A program made the translations under genes and the position numbers. A stretch of DNA of 64,000 nucleotides from Candidatus Treponema caballi (lineage in GTDB: Bacteria; Spirochaetota; Spirochaetia; Treponematales; Treponemataceae): NCBI GenBank assembly GCA_018066285.1, contig JAGHRS010000019.1, positions 62,001 to 126,000 on the forward strand, given 5' to 3'. Every line of letters begins with the position of its first letter. Position 1 is the first letter of the stretch. The notes below the pieces were generated by a model. It searched no databases, was not told the DNA's origin, and saw nothing but the letters and a program-made list of their open reading frames with translations. Shown piece by piece: positions 8,855-16,578 of this stretch.

Positions 8855-10453
8855 TTACGAAAATAATGAATCTTCTGAAAGTGTCATGAGGTCAGCTGCC
8901 TGTTGCCGGCCTTTTTCACTTATTGCAGTAATCTTTTCAAGTGCTTCAAGAACAGTGTTGTTCTGGGCTGTGACCGTGCTGCTTTCCCTGTTGAGTTCGG
9001 CGACTGCAGCCTTAAGGTTTTCCTGGTTTTCAATCAGACGTTTCTGGGAAGCTGTAATGCTGCTTTCTCCTTTCTTTATGGATGCGGAACAGTCATCAAG
9101 AAGCTTCATTGTGCCCAGAACCTGTTCGCTGCTTGAGGCAAGTACTTCGGTAGAATTAATGATCATATTGAAGGACTCAACTACATTATGGATGCCATTC
9201 TGTATTCCCTTGAATGAATCGTCCGTTTTTGAACCTTCCTGCGACACTGTCGTAATGCATTCAGTAATGCTTTGAAGCTGTTCAGTTATTTCCTTTGAGT
9301 TCTTGGCTGAGTTGTCGGCAAGCTTTCTGATTTCACTTGCGACAACGGCAAATCCCTTACCGGCAGTTCCGGCGTGGGCTGCTTCAATTGCGGCGTTCAT
9401 TGCGAGCAGGTTTGTCTGGACTGCAATGCTGTCAATGGCTTCGAGCTTTCCGTAGATTGCCTGAATGCTTTCTGAGGCAACCTTGATGTTTTCAAGAAGA
9501 GACCTGAGCTGTCTGCTTCCGTCTTCTGAGGTAATAGAGAGGGAATCGAGGATGCGGTGCTCTTCCTGTGCTGAATCTGCAACTTCGCGTATGGTGCTGA
9601 CCATGTTGCTGACAGATTTCTGCGTTTCAGCCTGGGATACCGTCATGTTGCTGATGCTTTCTGAAAGGGAAGTTATGTTGCTGCTGATGGATCTTGCATC
9701 TTCCAATGCAGAATCTGCTCCGGAATCAATGTTCCTGACTTTTGTGTCTATGTTTGCCATTGAGTTTACGGAAGCAGTAACAAGCTCCCTGATATCAGAG
9801 ACGCTATCTGTGAGATTGCTGATGGCTTGAAGATTTGCAGATGAACCTTTCACTATTCTGGAGACATGCTGCAGTTCTGCTTCAAGATCAGATTTCTGGT
9901 CAGAAACGGTTTTCATGAGCGAGTCTATGATGCGTGCGTATGCAAAGAAGAGCTGTGATATAAGGTTATACAGCACAGTGGACATTATGAACAGCGTGAT
10001 GACTTTTGACTGGGGTGAATAGCCGGTCGGAGCGAGCAGAAAGAAACAGAAGACAGTCTGTACTACATTCATGGAAAGCGAGAGCCTCTGAGTGAGTTTC
10101 TGGTTTTTTGAAAAAGTCAGTCCCATGGCGAGTGCAAGGAAAAAGTACGTGCAGTTTCTGTAGACGAGAATGGCTCCCTGTTCGTTGACAATGAGGGAGA
10201 GAATGGTCGCAAAGGCATATGTTGTGACGACAAGCAGTGTTGCCGCTGGCTTGAACTTTTTGTTGAGTGCCAGAACGATTCCTACAATGACTGGCAGTAT
10301 GAACGCTGCTTCCGCTATTCCGTTGACCATTTTTCCGGAATTGAATTCCATGGCTGAAAGAATGGGAAGTGCTATGGCGCAGACGAACAGAATGACGGTA
10401 AGTACTTTCTCTTTTGTAGTTGTTTTTGAGGTTTTAGATACTATTGTTTCCAT
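8855..10453 (-). CDS. Methyl-accepting chemotaxis protein with membrane-embedded sensor
   Basis: This 532-residue protein has about six closely spaced membrane helices in its first 190 residues and no large periplasmic loop. A coiled-coil signalling region follows, with the highly conserved receptor hairpin tip ([15 protein letters not shown], then [18 protein letters not shown]). It should signal to CheA/CheW, with the membrane part as sensor. I see no clear HAMP domain between the two. I start it at the ATG at 10453; the frame reads on upstream through the tRNA genes, which is meaningless. The -10 box lies seven bases before this ATG. No che genes are nearby. Confidence 0.92.
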   Translation of the reverse strand: METIVSKTSKTTTKEKVLTVILFVCAIALPILSAMEFNSGKMVNGIAEAAFILPVIVGIVLALNKKFKPAATLLVVTTYAFATILSLIVNEQGAILVYRNCTYFFLALAMGLTFSKNQKLTQRLSLSMNVVQTVFCFFLLAPTGYSPQSKVITLFIMSTVLYNLISQLFFAYARIIDSLMKTVSDQKSDLEAELQHVSRIVKGSSANLQAISNLTDSVSDIRELVTASVNSMANIDTKVRNIDSGADSALEDARSISSNITSLSESISNMTVSQAETQKSVSNMVSTIREVADSAQEEHRILDSLSITSEDGSRQLRSLLENIKVASESIQAIYGKLEAIDSIAVQTNLLAMNAAIEAAHAGTAGKGFAVVASEIRKLADNSAKNSKEITEQLQSITECITTVSQEGSKTDDSFKGIQNGIHNVVESFNMIINSTEVLASSSEQVLGTMKLLDDCSASIKKGESSITASQKRLIENQENLKAAVAELNRESSTVTAQNNTVLEALEKITAISEKGRQQAADLMTLSEDSLFS

Positions 10454-10460
10454 ACATAGT

Positions 10461-10490
10461 ATTATATCTCCATGCAGTAAAAAAGTACAA
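10461..10490 (-). promoter_or_regulatory. Promoter of chemoreceptor gene, start at or near ATG
   Basis: On the minus strand TTGTAC (10485-10490), an 18-base spacer and a perfect TATAAT (10461-10466) are followed after seven bases by the ATG at 10453. The mRNA would have no leader. The GGAG inside the spacer would not be transcribed. Confidence 0.6.
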
Positions 10491-10556
10491 CAGAAAATAT
10501 AGTTATTGGAGATAATTTTGAGGGGTATGAGGAAAAAGAGAAGGGGAATAAAAAAA

Positions 10557-10630
10557 TGCGTCTGACACGATTCGAACGTGCGACCTGCGGATTCGAAGTC
10601 CGACGCTCTATCCAGCTGAGCTACAAACGC
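10557..10630 (-). tRNA. tRNA-Arg (TCG)
   Basis: The minus strand gives acceptor GCGTTTG with CAGACGC, discriminator A, D arm AGCTCAGCTGGATAGAGC, anticodon loop CTTCGAA (anticodon TCG) and T loop TTCGAAT. CCA is not encoded. It sits just after the terminator of tRNA-His, so it needs its own promoter or read-through. Confidence 0.95.
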
Positions 10631-10644
10631 ATATATACGAACAT

Positions 10645-10686
10645 ATATAAAAAAACAACCCGCTTTGAAGCCAAAACGGGTTGTTG
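10645..10686 (-). terminator. Rho-independent terminator after tRNA-His
   Basis: AACAACCCG (10654-10662) pairs with CGGGTTGTT (10677-10685); on the minus strand the stem leads into a T run. It lies two bases beyond the tRNA-His 3' end and 15 bases before tRNA-Arg. Confidence 0.8.
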
Positions 10687-10687
10687 G

Positions 10688-10760
10688 GGTGCCTGGTGGG
10701 GTTCGAACCCACGACAACCAGATCCACAATCTGGCGCTCTACCTCTGAACTACAGGCACC
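10688..10760 (-). tRNA. tRNA-His (GTG)
   Basis: The minus strand gives GTGCCTG with CAGGCAC plus the extra 5' G opposite C73 that marks tRNA-His, anticodon stem CCAGA/TCTGG with loop TTGTGGA (anticodon GTG), and T arm GTGGG-TTCGAAC-CCCAC. CCA is not encoded. Confidence 0.96.
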
Positions 10761-10778
10761 ATGATTACATCGCTTAGG

Positions 10779-10808
10779 ATACTAACAAAAAAGGTGCCTG
10801 TGTGTCAA
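10779..10808 (-). promoter_or_regulatory. Promoter of tRNA-His
   Basis: On the minus strand a perfect TTGACA (10803-10808), an 18-base spacer and TAGTAT (10779-10784) end 18 bases before the tRNA. Confidence 0.75.
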
Positions 10809-10841
10809 CTGTCAGTACTATACTATTAGAACGCCGGTTCT

Positions 10842-11570
10842 TTAATCGTCACTTACGATGCGGCGATCCATGTCAATTCCCGTTCCTGTCGGGAAAATGA
10901 ACAGATCCTGCAGGGTAAAAGCGTATGTTGAATTAGGAGCAAGACGTGCTGCTTCTTCGCTGACAACAGGAACGGTGAACGCATACTCGAGCTTGTCGTA
11001 ACCGGCACACTCAATTTCAAGAGTGAACTGGAACTGTTCCTGCTTTCCCGTGGCATCTGCTTTTTCCGGTGTTACCCAGAAAGAGAAGGCTCCCTTTGTC
11101 TTCTGGTTTGTCGTACATGGGTTCTGCCATGTGTAGTCTATCATTGAGCAGGGCTTGCCGTCTTTTTTCAGTGTAATTGTTGCGTCATTGAGCTGTATGA
11201 ACGAACTGCCGTCGTATACTGTGCCGATAAATGTCGGGAAGTTGAATACCGGTCCCTCTTTGATGTCCGGCTTTGGAATTGATTTATCATGATATGGACG
11301 GCGTGCGCTGCTTACCGCTCTGATTCCTTCCATAATCAGTGCATCAATGTCAGCTTTAAGCTGTGTGTCGTCTTCTACTACTGAATGGGTGATGCCGCGT
11401 CCTGAAACAATATACTTTGGCGGGATGCGGTTGAGTACGTAGCTTGCTGTATCGAGACGGCAATGATCGCAGGTGCATATACTCCACGATGTCTTTCCGT
11501 TGGCAATCTGATCATAGAGGTGGTCCACACGCTGAAATACCATTTCTTCCATTATGTTATGCACATTCAT
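10842..11570 (-). CDS. ComFB-family protein with C-terminal extension
   Basis: The first 90 residues of this 242-residue protein match the ComFB family: NIMEEMVFQRVDHLYDQI, the cysteine cluster CTCDHCRLDTASYVLNRIPP and KYIVSGRG. ComFB was named in a Bacillus competence operon; related proteins have been described as cyclic dinucleotide receptors. The remaining 150 residues look like a beta-rich domain (FIGTVYDGSSFIQLNDATIT, then a segment with EKADATGKQEQFQF) that I do not recognise. There is no signal peptide. A strong AGGAGG precedes the ATG. It diverges from the lipoprotein at 11708. A link to c-di-GMP is an inference from family. Confidence 0.8.
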   Translation of the reverse strand: MNVHNIMEEMVFQRVDHLYDQIANGKTSWSICTCDHCRLDTASYVLNRIPPKYIVSGRGITHSVVEDDTQLKADIDALIMEGIRAVSSARRPYHDKSIPKPDIKEGPVFNFPTFIGTVYDGSSFIQLNDATITLKKDGKPCSMIDYTWQNPCTTNQKTKGAFSFWVTPEKADATGKQEQFQFTLEIECAGYDKLEYAFTVPVVSEEAARLAPNSTYAFTLQDLFIFPTGTGIDMDRRIVSDD

Positions 11571-11609
11571 TACTTTCCTCCTGGTGACTGGAACACCTTT
11601 CCACTTGTA

Positions 11610-11638
11610 ATCTTACTCCATAACAGAATAATCATCAA
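11610..11638 (-). promoter_or_regulatory. Promoter of ComFB-like gene
   Basis: On the minus strand TTGATG (11633-11638), 17 bases and TAAGAT (11610-11615) precede the AGGAGG-led start at 11570. Confidence 0.6.
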
Positions 11639-11672
11639 ACTTTTTTTTAGAAGTGTGATTTTTCTGATTTTT

Positions 11673-11701
11673 TTGTAATTTTTTCTGTTATGTGGTACAG
11701 T
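11673..11701 (+). promoter_or_regulatory. Promoter of lipoprotein gene, start at or near ATG
   Basis: TTGTAA (11673-11678), 17 bases and TACAGT (11696-11701) are followed after six bases by the ATG at 11708. No ribosome-binding site is present, so a leaderless mRNA is likely. Confidence 0.5.
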
Positions 11702-11707
11702 GATGAT

Positions 11708-12337
11708 ATGAAACGCGTTGCCGTCTTATCTATTCTGACAGTCTTCTCTTTTTTTCTGTTGACTTCCTGTACGCATCAGAGCGAACAGGTTTCTGTCGTG
11801 GATGAGACTGTATCTATCAGGTATGCGGTAAAACAGGTAAAAAACGCTGTTTCATGGACAGCTCCTGTTGAACCAGATGCGCTTTCAGAAGATCCTGCAG
11901 GATTGGTAAACGATATCCGTTTTTATCCTGCTGCGGGTTTTGCAGTCATGACAGGACGGAATGCTGTTTATCCTGACCTGGAGGAATTCGGCAGTCTTGG
12001 TACTTCTGAAATGAGCAGGAAGATCCTTTCCGGTCTGAATGATTTCCTTGGCCAGCTTTCAAAAAAAACGCTTACGTTCAACTCCTCCTTCTTTGATAAG
12101 CCGTATGAGGGAGTTGTCATTCTGTATGACGCTTCTCTTCTGGATGAAATTACAGGCTGGAAGATAGGAAAGCCATTTATTTCGTCAGGAGAATCTGCGC
12201 TGTATGAAGTTCCTGTCCAGCTTACCATGGGGACACATAAAATAAATGCAAAAATATATCTTAATCCTGAGAAAACGAAACTGGATGAAGTAGTTGTCCA
12301 GCAGGTCATGTTTGGGGCGGTAAAAAGTGGCGAGTAA
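11708..12337 (+). CDS. Putative lipoprotein, function unknown
   Basis: A 209-residue protein starting MKRVAVLSILTVFSFFLLTS before the lipobox cysteine (LLTSC), so it should be exported and lipid-anchored. The mature part has NDIRFYPAAGFAVMTGRNAV and a region on opening of about 150 residues that suggests a small alpha/beta domain; I do not recognise a family. An in-frame ATG at 11690 would start before the signal peptide and overlap the -10 box, so I prefer 11708. The next gene starts 11 bp inside its end, so the two are co-translated. Confidence 0.8.
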   Translation: MKRVAVLSILTVFSFFLLTSCTHQSEQVSVVDETVSIRYAVKQVKNAVSWTAPVEPDALSEDPAGLVNDIRFYPAAGFAVMTGRNAVYPDLEEFGSLGTSEMSRKILSGLNDFLGQLSKKTLTFNSSFFDKPYEGVVILYDASLLDEITGWKIGKPFISSGESALYEVPVQLTMGTHKINAKIYLNPEKTKLDEVVVQQVMFGAVKSGE

Positions 12338-13466
12338 CGAAGAAGCCGGTACGGTAACCGGTGTCGAACGTGAAATTGTTCTTGAGGTATTAAAGTCTCA
12401 GTCAACAGTTGTCATTATCCAGGCTCCGGAACTGAGTTTTGTTGTTCAGCCCTCAGGATATACAGTTCCAGCGGAAGGCCTTCTGTTCTTTTCTGAGCGT
12501 ACGCTCCTTGCCATTCCAAGTGGTGGCGAATGTGCCGTCTGCTTTTTCTATCATGGCCGCGGCATGTTCTTTAAAAGCATAATGCGTCACACGAAGAACG
12601 GAACAGCATGCGTAATTCCCGCTGAATTGTACAAACAGCCTGATTCATCTCCTGAACGGGGCTCTCAGGTTATGATGCGCATGTATCTGACGGACCGCGG
12701 CCCGCAGAAATTCTATACAGACTGCTATCAGTCGCCGGATTTCCCGCTTTTCAAAAACAATCTGTGGACGTGCTTTTCCAAGGATGACGTTGCTGCAAGT
12801 GCCCCGTATCTTAAGAATCTGGCTGATCTTGTTCCGGCGAAACTCCCTGTTACAGTACATAAACTGGTGTCAAAAGAGCGTAAGATCCTGTACCTGCCCG
12901 ATGGTTCGCTGCCGACAAAGAATTATTTTCCGTACGATGCAACCATAACGGCAAATGATGCAGAGTTTTACCGCGACATTAATCCTTCTTCATTTGCTTC
13001 GCTTGAGGACTCTGTTTATATTCCGCTTTCAGATACGCTCGATGCAAGTGAGAAAGCTACTGCAATCATGGCTTTCAAGTCAGATGATGTTTCCGTATCT
13101 CCTCTTGATATTACAGAAGTGCTTGCCATGCTTCCGGTGTGCCGTTTTCTCGGAAAGGACAAAGTTGTTCCACAGGCAGTTCAGGGACGTGTCCAGCCGT
13201 TGACGCTTCTTTTCATAAATGACTATTACGTTGTGGTCGGCATGTCGGCGAAGAATCAGCCATTCAAGAAAGGTGAGGAATATAAAGCGGATATAGTTGT
13301 TTCACTTCCGGTTGGAAGCAGAATCATTACGGTAACACTTGCTCTTGCCAGAATATTCATGTCAGAGTCAGGCAATAACGCATGTGCACTCATGCGCTAT
13401 GTTGAGTTTGAGGAAGAAGACCGGCGTTTCATTTTTGAGAAATATTACGGTTCTCGTTATATTTAA
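12327..13466 (+). CDS. Possible PilZ/DUF1577-type protein
   Basis: This 379-residue cytoplasmic protein starts at a GTG inside the end of the lipoprotein gene, with GGGGCGG ahead as ribosome-binding site. The final 100 residues (VQGRVQPLTLLF, then CALMRYVEFEEEDRRFIFEK) resemble the end of PilZ and DUF1577 domains found in spirochaetes. The usual PilZ c-di-GMP motif (RxxxR and D/NxSxxG) is not clear in it, so binding of c-di-GMP cannot be claimed. A ComFB-like gene and a chemoreceptor lie close by, which makes a role in c-di-GMP-linked motility or surface control plausible but unproven. Confidence 0.75.
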   Translation: MASNEEAGTVTGVEREIVLEVLKSQSTVVIIQAPELSFVVQPSGYTVPAEGLLFFSERTLLAIPSGGECAVCFFYHGRGMFFKSIMRHTKNGTACVIPAELYKQPDSSPERGSQVMMRMYLTDRGPQKFYTDCYQSPDFPLFKNNLWTCFSKDDVAASAPYLKNLADLVPAKLPVTVHKLVSKERKILYLPDGSLPTKNYFPYDATITANDAEFYRDINPSSFASLEDSVYIPLSDTLDASEKATAIMAFKSDDVSVSPLDITEVLAMLPVCRFLGKDKVVPQAVQGRVQPLTLLFINDYYVVVGMSAKNQPFKKGEEYKADIVVSLPVGSRIITVTLALARIFMSESGNNACALMRYVEFEEEDRRFIFEKYYGSRYI

Positions 13467-13499
13467 TATGCGGACAATATACAAAAGGGAGAAGAAAGA

Positions 13500-13961
13500 A
13501 TGGGACCTGTAAACAACACGCAGAAAGAGTTTTTTGATGATTTTGAAAAACGGACGGGATTGCGTCCAGAAAGCCTTGAGCTTGCTTCTCTTGAAGCATC
13601 TCCATCGACACTTTCTCAGCTTGAACTGCAGTATCCCATAGGACAGACGCAGCTGTGGGGCCTGTTCGTGTTCTGTGAAAAGCATCTGTTCTTCTTTTCC
13701 CATGCTGCAGATTACACGATTTGCGGTTTCAAACCTTCCGACGGTTTTGAGTCTCAGAAAGAGCAGATGCTTGATTTTGCCCGTTTCAAAAACGTCCGTG
13801 CCCAGGTTCGTAGCGGGAAAAACTTTTTTACACGGCTTTTCGGCCCGGTGAACCAGCTTGACCTTGTACTGACTCTTGAGGACGGAAAACAGATTTCATG
13901 CCTTCTTAAGACGACAGGAAAAGCGGCATTAGTTGCAGAAAAGATTAATTCTTGTTTTTAG
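13500..13961 (+). CDS. Conserved-looking hypothetical protein
   Basis: A 153-residue soluble protein with a good ribosome-binding site (AAGGGAGAAG). It is rich in aromatic residues (LWGLFVFCEKHLFFFSHA) and ends with a KTTGKAALVAEKI helix, a pattern that could be a small PH-like beta barrel capped by a helix. I do not recognise it. It follows the possible PilZ-type gene by 33 bases and probably shares its transcript. Its end overlaps the convergent AI-2E-type exporter gene by 17 bp. Confidence 0.75.
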   Translation: MGPVNNTQKEFFDDFEKRTGLRPESLELASLEASPSTLSQLELQYPIGQTQLWGLFVFCEKHLFFFSHAADYTICGFKPSDGFESQKEQMLDFARFKNVRAQVRSGKNFFTRLFGPVNQLDLVLTLEDGKQISCLLKTTGKAALVAEKINSCF

Positions 13962-15054
13962 ATGCCGGTGGCCAGTCGCCAAGAATAGCCGCAACAGGTT
14001 TTAAAAGAGAGAAGTTCTCGCAGACAATCTTCATGATGACAGTCATTGGCACGCCGAGTACCAGGCCGGCAAAGCCCCAGAGCCAGCCCCACAGAGACAG
14101 GGAGGCGATGATGACGAACGGAGAGAGGCCCAGGTTCTTTCCCTGTATGCGCGGTTCTGCAACGTTGCCGATCAGGAAGTTTATGAGTGTCATGATTATT
14201 GCAGTAAGTATTACCTGAAGCGGATGCGGCCAGAACTGGACAAGTGCAAAAACTGAAGTTCCCAGAACAGACAGAATGGAACCGAAGTTCGGGATGAAGT
14301 TCAGGACAAAGGCAAGAAAAGCCCAGATAATTGCGAAATCAAGCTTGAGAATGAGCGCTGTAATGAAAACGAGCGAACCTGTCAGCAGTGATATGAAGAA
14401 CTTGACGGAGATATAGCTGGTGACCTGCTCAATGACATCCTTTATGATGGTGCTTATCCGCTGTTTTTTCTCGGACGGGCTTTTTACCGTGTCAGAATCT
14501 GCTGGTGTCAGACTTGCAGCATAGTCTATTTTCTGCCTGATATACTTCAACTCCAGCAGGAAAAAGAGTGCAAACAGGAAAATCATGACAAAGTCTTTTG
14601 TGTAGGTAATGAGTTTTCCTGAAAAGGACAATGCAAAATCCTGGATGAAATTACGTACACCAAGCTGGCCCCAGAGGTTTTCGAAAAGGGAAGTGTCTTC
14701 GTTGAATGGCAGCGAAAAAAGATGTGCTATTTTCTGGTACAGGATAAGGAACTTTGCCTCGTACTTCGGATAAACGGTCAGGATTGTCCTGCAGCTGGCT
14801 CCAATCAGAGAAACGACTGCAAAAAGTACGAAGAAAACGATGATGAAGACGACCGCAATGCCTGCTCCCCACGGGATATGCAGCTTGTTTTTGAGCTTGT
14901 ACAGAACAGGCTCAAAAACAAGTGAAACAAGCACTGCTATGGCGAGCGGAATCGTTACGGACGCGGTAAGTTTCAGTATTGCTGCAAGCAGCACGAATGC
15001 AAAAAAGAGCAGTATGATGAATATACCGTGAATGTAGCGTTTCTGTCCGTCCAT
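13945..15054 (-). CDS. AI-2E family transporter
   Basis: A 369-residue integral membrane protein with about eight hydrophobic helices. The pattern is that of the AI-2E transporter family (PF01594): VSLVFEPVLYKLKNK early, then a middle soluble stretch, then FIPNFGSILSVLGTSVFALV and a glycine-rich LGVPMTVIMKIV near the end. Members include TqsA, tied to autoinducer-2 export, and sodium/proton antiporters, so the substrate is open. It follows serS on the same strand after 20 bases. Confidence 0.9.
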   Translation of the reverse strand: MDGQKRYIHGIFIILLFFAFVLLAAILKLTASVTIPLAIAVLVSLVFEPVLYKLKNKLHIPWGAGIAVVFIIVFFVLFAVVSLIGASCRTILTVYPKYEAKFLILYQKIAHLFSLPFNEDTSLFENLWGQLGVRNFIQDFALSFSGKLITYTKDFVMIFLFALFFLLELKYIRQKIDYAASLTPADSDTVKSPSEKKQRISTIIKDVIEQVTSYISVKFFISLLTGSLVFITALILKLDFAIIWAFLAFVLNFIPNFGSILSVLGTSVFALVQFWPHPLQVILTAIIMTLINFLIGNVAEPRIQGKNLGLSPFVIIASLSLWGWLWGFAGLVLGVPMTVIMKIVCENFSLLKPVAAILGDWPPASKNKN

Positions 15055-15074
15055 GTGTCTCCTTAAAGATACGC

Positions 15075-16346
15075 TTAGCGCTTGATAACGTCAAATCCGC
15101 AGAACGGACGCAGAGCTTCAGGAACGGTGATTGAACCGTCAGCATTCTGGTAGTTCTCGATTACGGCGACCATAGCGCGTGAAACTGCAACGGCTGTACC
15201 GTTCAGCATGTGTACGTACTTGTTCTTTCCGTCATCATCCTTGTAGCGGACGTTCAGGCGGCGTGACTGGAAGTCTGTACAGTTTGAAGTACTGGTGACT
15301 TCGCCGTACTCACCACCATTGCGACCTGGCATCCAGGCTTCAAGGTCCCACTTTCTGTAAGCAGGAGCGCCAAGGTCACCAGTGCAGGTATCTACTACGC
15401 GGAACGGCAGACCGAGTCCGGTGAAGATTTCTTCCTCAATAAGGCGGAGCTGCTCGTGAAGGGCGTCTGACTCTTCAGGCAGACAGTAAACGAACATCTC
15501 GAGCTTTGTGAACTGATGGACACGGTACAGTCCCTTTGAGAACTGGCCTGCAGCACCAGCTTCGCGGCGGAAGCAGTGTGAGAGTCCGCAGTATTTGAGC
15601 GGCAGCTTTGACTTGTCGAGAATCTCGTTTGAGTGGTAGCCGCCGAGTGTGATTTCAGCTGTAGCAACAAGGCAGGAGCCTTCTTCTTCAATGCAGTAAA
15701 CGTTTGATTCGTTTCCGCGTGGATTGAATCCGATACCCTGCAGGATTTCAGCCTTTGCAACATCCGGTGTGATGAACGGTGTGAAGCCGTGCTTGCGGAG
15801 GATGTTCAGGGCGTACATGACCATAGCCTGCTCAAGGAAAACAGCCTCGTTCTTGAGGTAGTAGAACTTAGGTCCTGAAACTTTTGTAGCCTCATCAAAA
15901 TCAATGAGGTCAAGGTCCTGCATGAGCTGAACGTGGTCTTTTGGCTCAAAGTCAAACTTGCGTGGTGTTCCGACCTTCTTTACCTCGAGGTTTTCTGAAT
16001 CAACCTTTCCGACAGGTGCATCCGGGTGTGCCATGTTCGGAATCTTGCGTCCTGCTTCATCAAGGGCTGCTTCTGCATCTGCCAGGTCTTTTTCGCAGGC
16101 TGCAATCTGATCCTTGAGTGCCTTTCCTTCTTCAATGAGTTTCTGGCGTACATCAGGCTCAAGCTTGCCTTTCATGGATTTTGCATTTTCGTTGCGCTTT
16201 GTCTGAAGTTCCTGAAGCTTTGTAACCAGTTCTGTACGCTTGTCAAAAAGACGTACAACTTCATCTGCGTCTGCATCCATGTTGCGTGCAGCAATGTTTG
16301 CCTTTACGGCGTCAAGGTTTTCCTTGATAAAACGGTAATCTAACAT
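15075..16346 (-). CDS. serS: Serine--tRNA ligase
   Basis: SerS charges tRNA-Ser. This 423-residue class II synthetase has the N-terminal antiparallel coiled coil (about 30-100), then motif 2 (FRREAGAAGQFSKGLYRVHQ) and motif 3 (LNGTAVAVSRAMVAVIENYQ). I start it at MLDYRFIKEN, which matches family starts and has AAGGAAATA before it; the frame extends 29 codons further upstream. About 70 untranslated bases separate it from its promoter. I see no T-box in the leader. Confidence 0.97.
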   Translation of the reverse strand: MLDYRFIKENLDAVKANIAARNMDADADEVVRLFDKRTELVTKLQELQTKRNENAKSMKGKLEPDVRQKLIEEGKALKDQIAACEKDLADAEAALDEAGRKIPNMAHPDAPVGKVDSENLEVKKVGTPRKFDFEPKDHVQLMQDLDLIDFDEATKVSGPKFYYLKNEAVFLEQAMVMYALNILRKHGFTPFITPDVAKAEILQGIGFNPRGNESNVYCIEEEGSCLVATAEITLGGYHSNEILDKSKLPLKYCGLSHCFRREAGAAGQFSKGLYRVHQFTKLEMFVYCLPEESDALHEQLRLIEEEIFTGLGLPFRVVDTCTGDLGAPAYRKWDLEAWMPGRNGGEYGEVTSTSNCTDFQSRRLNVRYKDDDGKNKYVHMLNGTAVAVSRAMVAVIENYQNADGSITVPEALRPFCGFDVIKR

Positions 16347-16415
16347 AGTTATTTCCTTATGTGTTGAGGAAAGCACAAGCAGTACATTTTCCTCGTAATC
16401 TACGTATTGTCTTAT

Positions 16416-16444
16416 ATTGTAATGAGAGCGCACTTTTTAATCAA
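16416..16444 (-). promoter_or_regulatory. Promoter of serS
   Basis: On the minus strand TTGATT (16439-16444), 17 bases and TACAAT (16416-16421) precede serS. Confidence 0.6.
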
Positions 16445-16490
16445 CATCTTGTGAATCATTCACATGGTACTTCTGCATAAACCGCGCTGA

Positions 16491-16519
16491 TTGCCTTAAT
16501 CGCCAATTTCGGGTAAAAT
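16491..16519 (+). promoter_or_regulatory. Promoter of smc
   Basis: TTGCCT (16491-16496), 17 bases and TAAAAT (16514-16519). The 232-base gap between serS and smc holds these two divergent promoters and short leaders; I see nothing else in it. Confidence 0.6.
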
Positions 16520-16578
16520 TAATAGGATTATGCTTGGATTTCAGGTTTGTTTTTTCTGAGATCTGCTATGGGGTTTTT

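Noticed and set aside
10454-10729. Upstream extension of the chemoreceptor reading frame
   Set aside because: It reads through tRNA-Arg, a terminator and into tRNA-His; the gene starts at 10453.
10688-10800. GGTGCCTG repeated at 10688 and 10793 as a possible attachment-site duplication at tRNA-His
   Set aside because: Only eight bases, no integrase or foreign DNA between; chance.
15075-16440. T-box or other riboswitch in the serS leader
   Set aside because: The leader is about 70 bases, without T-box sequence or a terminator stem.
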